A stretch of 64,000 nucleotides of DNA from Gymnogyps californianus (lineage: Eukaryota; Chordata; Aves; Accipitriformes; Cathartidae). Location: positions 3,348,001 through 3,412,000 of the forward strand of contig NC_059486.1 of the NCBI RefSeq assembly GCF_018139145.2, read 5' to 3'. The stretch's first letter is position 1, and each line of letters starts with the position of its first letter. Made by a program: the position numbers and the translations under genes. Below, piece after piece: positions 60,301-64,000 of the stretch. The notes under the pieces were generated by a model. The model was given only the letters and a program-made list of their open reading frames with translations, did no database searches and was not told where the DNA came from.

Positions 60301-62809
60301 CATCGGACACCCCAACATGGAGCTAACTGGGGGGACAGGAGGGCAAACCTGGTGCTCTCTCCGGACGGCATCCCGGCTGTGGGTTGATGTTGTGTCACCT
60401 TCACTGGGCATGTCACCTCCCAGTTACCTTCTGCCTCTCATTGCTATAAGCAGGTTTAAGAAACAAAACCTGGGCACAGTTGCTTTTCCTTTCACTTCCC
60501 CACCCAGCTCGCAGTGTGGCCGCCTGCGTCCATCCCATCCGCTGCTGGGGACCCCTCGCCGGGAGCAGGTCCGGCACTGCTGCGAGGACAGCCGGTGGCA
60601 CGGGGACAGGAGTATCTCACACTGGCATCGTCAAAGACAATAGTTTCCATGGGCAAAAAAACCCCAAAAAACAATTTATTCGGTCTCTTCCCCAGTCTCT
60701 GCTTTGGAGCACAGGCTGTTTGACCTGCACCCAGTGAACCATCCAAGCTGGCTGTACAATGCCCTGTCTATCCCCTACCCGTGCTGCGTGCCAGCAGCAG
60801 AAGGGTTAAGGATGATCTTCAGGACAGATATTCAAGCACTGGGAGCTGCTTTCCAAAACCTCCTTTGAGCCTTCTCAAGACAGGGCCTCGGTTTTCCTCT
60901 TGTCTGCCCAGGGCTGGGATCTCTGATCGGAAACGAGTCTGCCTTGGGGAAGGACCTTGCATGGTGCAGCAGAACCACCCGCTGAAGGAGCAACTCTCTT
61001 ATCTTTCTGATGTCCCCAAAATCTCTGGTTTTCCAGCAAAAGGATGTTGTTCCAACTCTCACATTTGTAAACTTAAAATCTTGACCCACCCTGGGGAGCA
61101 GAAACCACAAAGGAAATCAAATCTAAAGTCAATGTTTGTAAAGCTTGTCCTTCTGTATTGAATCTTTGCATCTGGGGAGGGCTAAAACATGTTGTTTTTA
61201 AGAAGCGAGATAAGCAAAGTTGAGCATCTCCATGGACTTTGCAAAACCCACGTCCCCGCATGGACACTGAGGCTTCTTTGCTGGGATCAAGAGTCAGCTT
61301 GGGGACCTGGCCCAGAGCCTGGCTTAGTTAAGCACCTCTCTCCCAAGCTTCGGTGGAGAACTGGCTCTTTCTGGTCCCAGGCACCCTCAGAGGACACAGC
61401 CTCGGCAGCCGAGTGCTGGGGCCAAGCTCTCTCCTGGGGAAAATCAACCCCAATTGCAGGAGAGGTTAGTAGGAGGGAAACTGCAGCCCCAGGTGAAGTC
61501 GTGGCTGGAGGTGAGGACCCACCAAGAGCAGAACGGTACCTCTCTGTCCCAGCAGCGCCCAGTTAGGAGGCAGGAACAGGCAAGGACAGTGCTGTCTGGC
61601 CAGCTTGGGCAGGAGCTGGGCACCGCTGCCGGCTGCGAGTAGCAGGTGAGGAGGAGATGGGGAGGGAGAGAGGGGGGCAAGTGTCTTGGAGAGGACGGGA
61701 GTGACAAGGGCAAGGTCTGGATGTGTTAGTGATGGCGTGAGTGTAGCCCTGTCAGTGCCAGCCTTCATCCCAAGTGACAGGCCCGACAGCCCGGCCAAGG
61801 ACGAGGCAGGAGCAGAGGGCAAGGGGGGGAGGGTGCTGGATCCCTGGTACCGTGACACCTCACGGAGACCCCTTTGAAGGGCCAGGTGAACAGGAGCAGG
61901 AGCATCTCCTCCTGGGTACCCCCAGTCGGGGCAGTGGGGTGAGAGGGGTTTGTGCTGTGCATTTTCCCTTTGAGCAGGGCACCAGACGGCAGTCCCAGCA
62001 GCATCCCACCCTCTCCTGTTCCCCATGCACTGAGCCTGGCCATTGCCTCGGCTCTCCTTCCCTGGAACATGCAAGTGTTTCCCTTGCTGCTCACCTGGGG
62101 GGAGAGCGTGGGCTCGGGCTGGGGTCTCCAGTTAACAAGCCTGCATCCCAGTCCTACCAGGACACTGGGATGTAGCAGCGGTGCGGTTGGGTTGAGGACT
62201 GACTCCTCCAAATAGCTTGCTGCCATGTGCTCCCTGCTGCTTTCAGCCTTTGGGATGGGCACGGCCAGCTGGATCCACCTCGAAGGGGCATTAGGAGACG
62301 GTGGCCCTGCCCATGCTGTTTGTGGGGTGGAAGACCTCTGTGCCAGGGTGGCTTGGGCTGGGCGGAGGCAGCCTCCATCCCTGGGGTAAATCAGGTGTGG
62401 AGCCAAACTGGGGTGGAAAAACTAGTGAGGGTTGTGCTGAAGCTGAGAGCTGTCCTGAGCATCTTCCTCTGGGAACAAAGGTGTAAAGTCGGATTTGAGG
62501 CCCAGATCACCGCCCCGCATGTAAGACAGGCAGAGCTGGACTGAAGGGCTGTGAGCAAGAGGGGATGCTTGAAGGAGAATAGTCCCGCTTCCCTTAAATA
62601 TGCTCACCCTCCAGCAATGGATGTTCAGGCAAGAGAGGACCCTCAGCGTTTAAGAACCCTCAAGGGATTTTTCTTCCATGATTTTTGGCCTCTTTTGTCC
62701 ACGGGAGCTTCTGCAACACAACATCCCCTGGCTGTGCCGTTATTTAGCTGTTCCTCGGAGAGAAGCCGCTTTTGCTTACTCCTGTTACCCTTTCCTCCTT
62801 GCTCCTGCT
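54321..62809. other. Intergenic DNA upstream of RBM19
   Basis: No gene is supported. A near-CTCF core (TCCCCCTACTGG, 55867-55878, one mismatch) is present. Many GC-rich frames on both strands (for example 59335-60650 and 61466-62406) lack domains. An AT-rich spot at about 54850-54895 and the FOX/GATA-like sequence near 56395-56460 are possible small conserved elements. Confidence 0.45.
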
Positions 62810-63326
62810 GCGCGGGTTTTAGGTGGGAGAGCGGAGCGGCGAGGCACGCTGCGGCTTCCCCCCGCGTTAAACCCAACTCCTCGACAGCCCCCGCGGGAGT
62901 TTTACTCCCGTGGGCGCTGCCGTGCCCGGCTCGGAGCTGCTCAGCGCGGAGCCGCCGCCGGGAGCGGGCAGCGGTGGGTGCGGAGCTCCCTCCTCCGGCC
63001 CCGCGGAGCAGCGCGGCCGGGCCGGGGGGCTGCAGCCGCACGCCTCGGAGAAACCCGGGGGTGGGCAGCGGGGTCCCCTCTGATGGCGGGGGCGGGGGGG
63101 GGGCGACACAGCATCACCGAGGGGGTTCTGACAGCGGCCGGTAACGGGCTGGCGGGGGACACGGGGTGACCCACCGGGAAGGCGCTGCCGGCTCTCCCCT
63201 CGGAGTCCCCCCCTGCTACCCCCCCGCCCCGTTCCCCCCCAAACACTGCCCGGTCCCTGCCCCCTTGATGCGCCATTGATGCTCCCTGTTGTCCCCCCGG
63301 GGTCCTGCGCTCCAGCCGACCCCGCC

Positions 63327-63378
63327 CCGTTGCTAGGGGCCCGTTGCTAAGGCCGTCGCTAGGGGCCCGTTGCCACGA
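63327..63378. promoter_or_regulatory. 26-bp tandem duplication carrying four RFX-like half-sites
   Basis: GTTGCTA/GTTGC-type words begin at 63329, 63343, 63355 (GTCGCTA) and 63369, with spacings of 14, 12 and 14. The block is a dimer of 13-14 bp units duplicated as a 26-bp tandem. GTTGCTAGG resembles the RFX half-site. It lies about 150-190 bp upstream of the start codon. Confidence 0.55.
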
Positions 63379-63421
63379 CTCGGGCCCCGCCTCTGGCGCC
63401 TGCGCGCTGCGGCCCCTCGCC

Positions 63422-63429
63422 CACGTGAC
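63422..63429 (+). promoter_or_regulatory. E-box CACGTGAC
   Basis: This is a palindromic CACGTG core with a 3' AC, the preferred USF/MYC/TFE-type E-box, 16 bases upstream of the YY1 element. MYC-family control would fit a ribosome-biogenesis gene. Confidence 0.5.
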
Positions 63430-63436
63430 TCGGCGG

Positions 63437-63476
63437 GAAGATGGCGGCGCCCGCGGGCCGGCGTGTGTGGCGCTGA
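63437..63476 (+). promoter_or_regulatory. TISU/YY1 element opening an 11-codon upstream ORF
   Basis: GAAGATGGCGGC (63437-63448) matches the TISU consensus SAASATGGCGGC exactly and contains the YY1 core AAGATGGCGGC. Its ATG (63441) opens MAAPAGRRVWR followed by TGA (63474-63476). That frame is in phase with the RBM19 start 81 bases on but is closed by the stop. Whether the ATG is transcribed depends on the start site, which the sequence does not fix. Confidence 0.6.
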
Positions 63477-63521
63477 GCGCGGCGGGGCCTTGCGCGGTGG
63501 CGGCCGGTTTCTGTCGCTGCC

Positions 63522-63557
63522 ATGTCGCGGCTTATCGTGAAGAACCTTCCCAACGGG
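63522..63557 (+). CDS. RBM19: RBM19, first coding exon (gene continues beyond the window)
   Basis: The exon encodes MSRLIVKNLPNG, identical to the N-terminus of vertebrate RBM19, and ends after a complete Gly codon at a GTGAGC splice donor (63558), so intron 1 is in phase 0. RBM19 is the orthologue of yeast Mrd1, a nucleolar protein with several RNA-recognition motifs that acts in processing of pre-rRNA to the small ribosomal subunit. The LIVKNL residues form the first beta strand (RNP2-like) of RRM1. The start has G at -3 but T at +4, an adequate context, and lies in a CpG island with MYC-type and YY1 motifs. Only 12 codons are inside the window; the rest lies to the right. Confidence 0.93.
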
Positions 63558-63639
63558 GTGAGCCCACCGCACGGTTGCGGCGTCTGCGGGGTGGAGGGAG
63601 CTTTCCGGGCCTAGAGATGGGTCTGAGGGGACACACCGG

Positions 63640-64000
63640 GAGGCCGCGGGCTCCTGGGCAGGGAGAGGCCCCGGGAGGGGAGGGGGCCGTCGGTATGGTG
63701 GGGACGAGGATGAGCGGGGAGATTCCCTGGGAGAGAGGGTCTTCGGTTTGGGGTGGGGGAGGAAAATGTCTTGGTGGGGGAGCAGGGAGATGTCCTGGGC
63801 GAAGGGGCTCTAAGGGGGTAAGGGGTCGTGGAGATGTGCTGGGGCGGGGGTCCTTGTGGGAGAGCGGGGAGGCACCCGTGGGGGTAGGATGGTGGGGGAC
63901 CCTGGGCAGGGAGTGCCCCAGGAGAGGTCAGGGAGATGCCCTGGGGGGGAGGAGGCAGAGTGAGGGGCATGGGTTGAGGAGGTGCCCCAGGGGAGGGGAG
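63640..64000 (+). repeat. G-rich degenerate minisatellite in RBM19 intron 1
   Basis: Variant units of about 30-40 bp recur, with words such as GGGAGATGTCCTGGG, GAGATGTGCTGGGG, AGTGCCCCAGGAG, GAGATGCCCTGGGG and GAGGTGCCCCAGGGG. G runs of three or more are frequent, so G-quadruplex formation is likely. The array runs off the end of the window. Confidence 0.6.

Larger units (their letters stand above)
62810..63640. promoter_or_regulatory. RBM19 CpG-island promoter
   Basis: A dense CpG island without a TATA box precedes and covers the RBM19 first exon. It has GC boxes (CCCCGCCCCG near 63320), tandem RFX-like half-sites, an E-box and a YY1/TISU element, which is the usual housekeeping architecture of ribosome-biogenesis genes. 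A divergent minus-strand transcript is possible but unproven. Confidence 0.85.

Noticed and set aside
59335..60643. Several 158-178-residue frames
   Set aside because: Mutually overlapping on both strands in GC-rich DNA, proline/glycine/serine-rich by composition, no recognised family.
62551..63276. Frames of up to 197 residues across the RBM19 CpG island
   Set aside because: They are compositional open frames in promoter DNA, on both strands, and do not join the RBM19 exon.
1..64000. CRISPR arrays, bacterial operons, tRNA or rRNA genes
   Set aside because: The DNA is vertebrate. No regularly spaced repeats of CRISPR type, no operon-like gene packing, and no tRNA or rRNA sequence was recognised.

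Overview
This is vertebrate nuclear DNA, most likely from a bird. It carries 3' ends of CR1 LINEs of the avian type in both orientations (about 1688-1880, 13460-13525, 16520-16690 and 40195-40362). It also has long homopolymers (C38, A30, G17), an endogenous-retrovirus gag-like fragment, and sparse coding content typical of an intergenic region. The species cannot be named from the sequence.

The one gene I recognise firmly is at the right edge. A CpG island (about 62810-63640) leads into the first coding exon of RBM19 on the plus strand (63522-63557, MSRLIVKNLPNG, then a GTGAGC splice donor). In amniotes RBM19 lies between LHX5 and TBX5, with its 5' side facing TBX5. The roughly 58 kb to its left is therefore probably part of the RBM19-TBX5 intergenic interval, where distal regulatory DNA would be expected and protein genes would not. 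That placement is inference from known synteny.

Layout. (1) 1-5140: two plus-strand copies of a repeat, about 97-98% identical where they align and offset by 3,264 bp. Between them lie a gag-like ERV remnant (958-1284), a CR1 tail, and a GC-rich block (2140-3110). The block holds a possible intronless minus-strand gene encoding 117 residues with a duplicated PMEVDPPP motif. It has a consensus TATA box, a perfect CArG box, a poly(A) signal and strong hairpins. This is the best candidate here for something undescribed. (2) 5141-62800: long intergenic DNA with simple repeats, CR1 tails, three CpG-rich patches (9370-9680, 38030-38350, 48600-48970), a perfect CTCF core motif at 9488-9500, a duplicated about 215-bp unknown sequence (52397-52612 and 54102-54320), and several AT-rich stretches with clustered transcription-factor motifs that could be conserved enhancers. 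(3) 62810-64000: RBM19 promoter, exon 1 and the start of intron 1. The promoter has tandem RFX-like half-sites, an E-box, and a perfect TISU/YY1 element whose ATG opens an 11-codon upstream ORF. Intron 1 begins with a G-rich degenerate minisatellite.

Almost all other open frames are chance frames in GC-rich or low-complexity DNA and are left out. All enhancer, CTCF and promoter calls are motif-based only.
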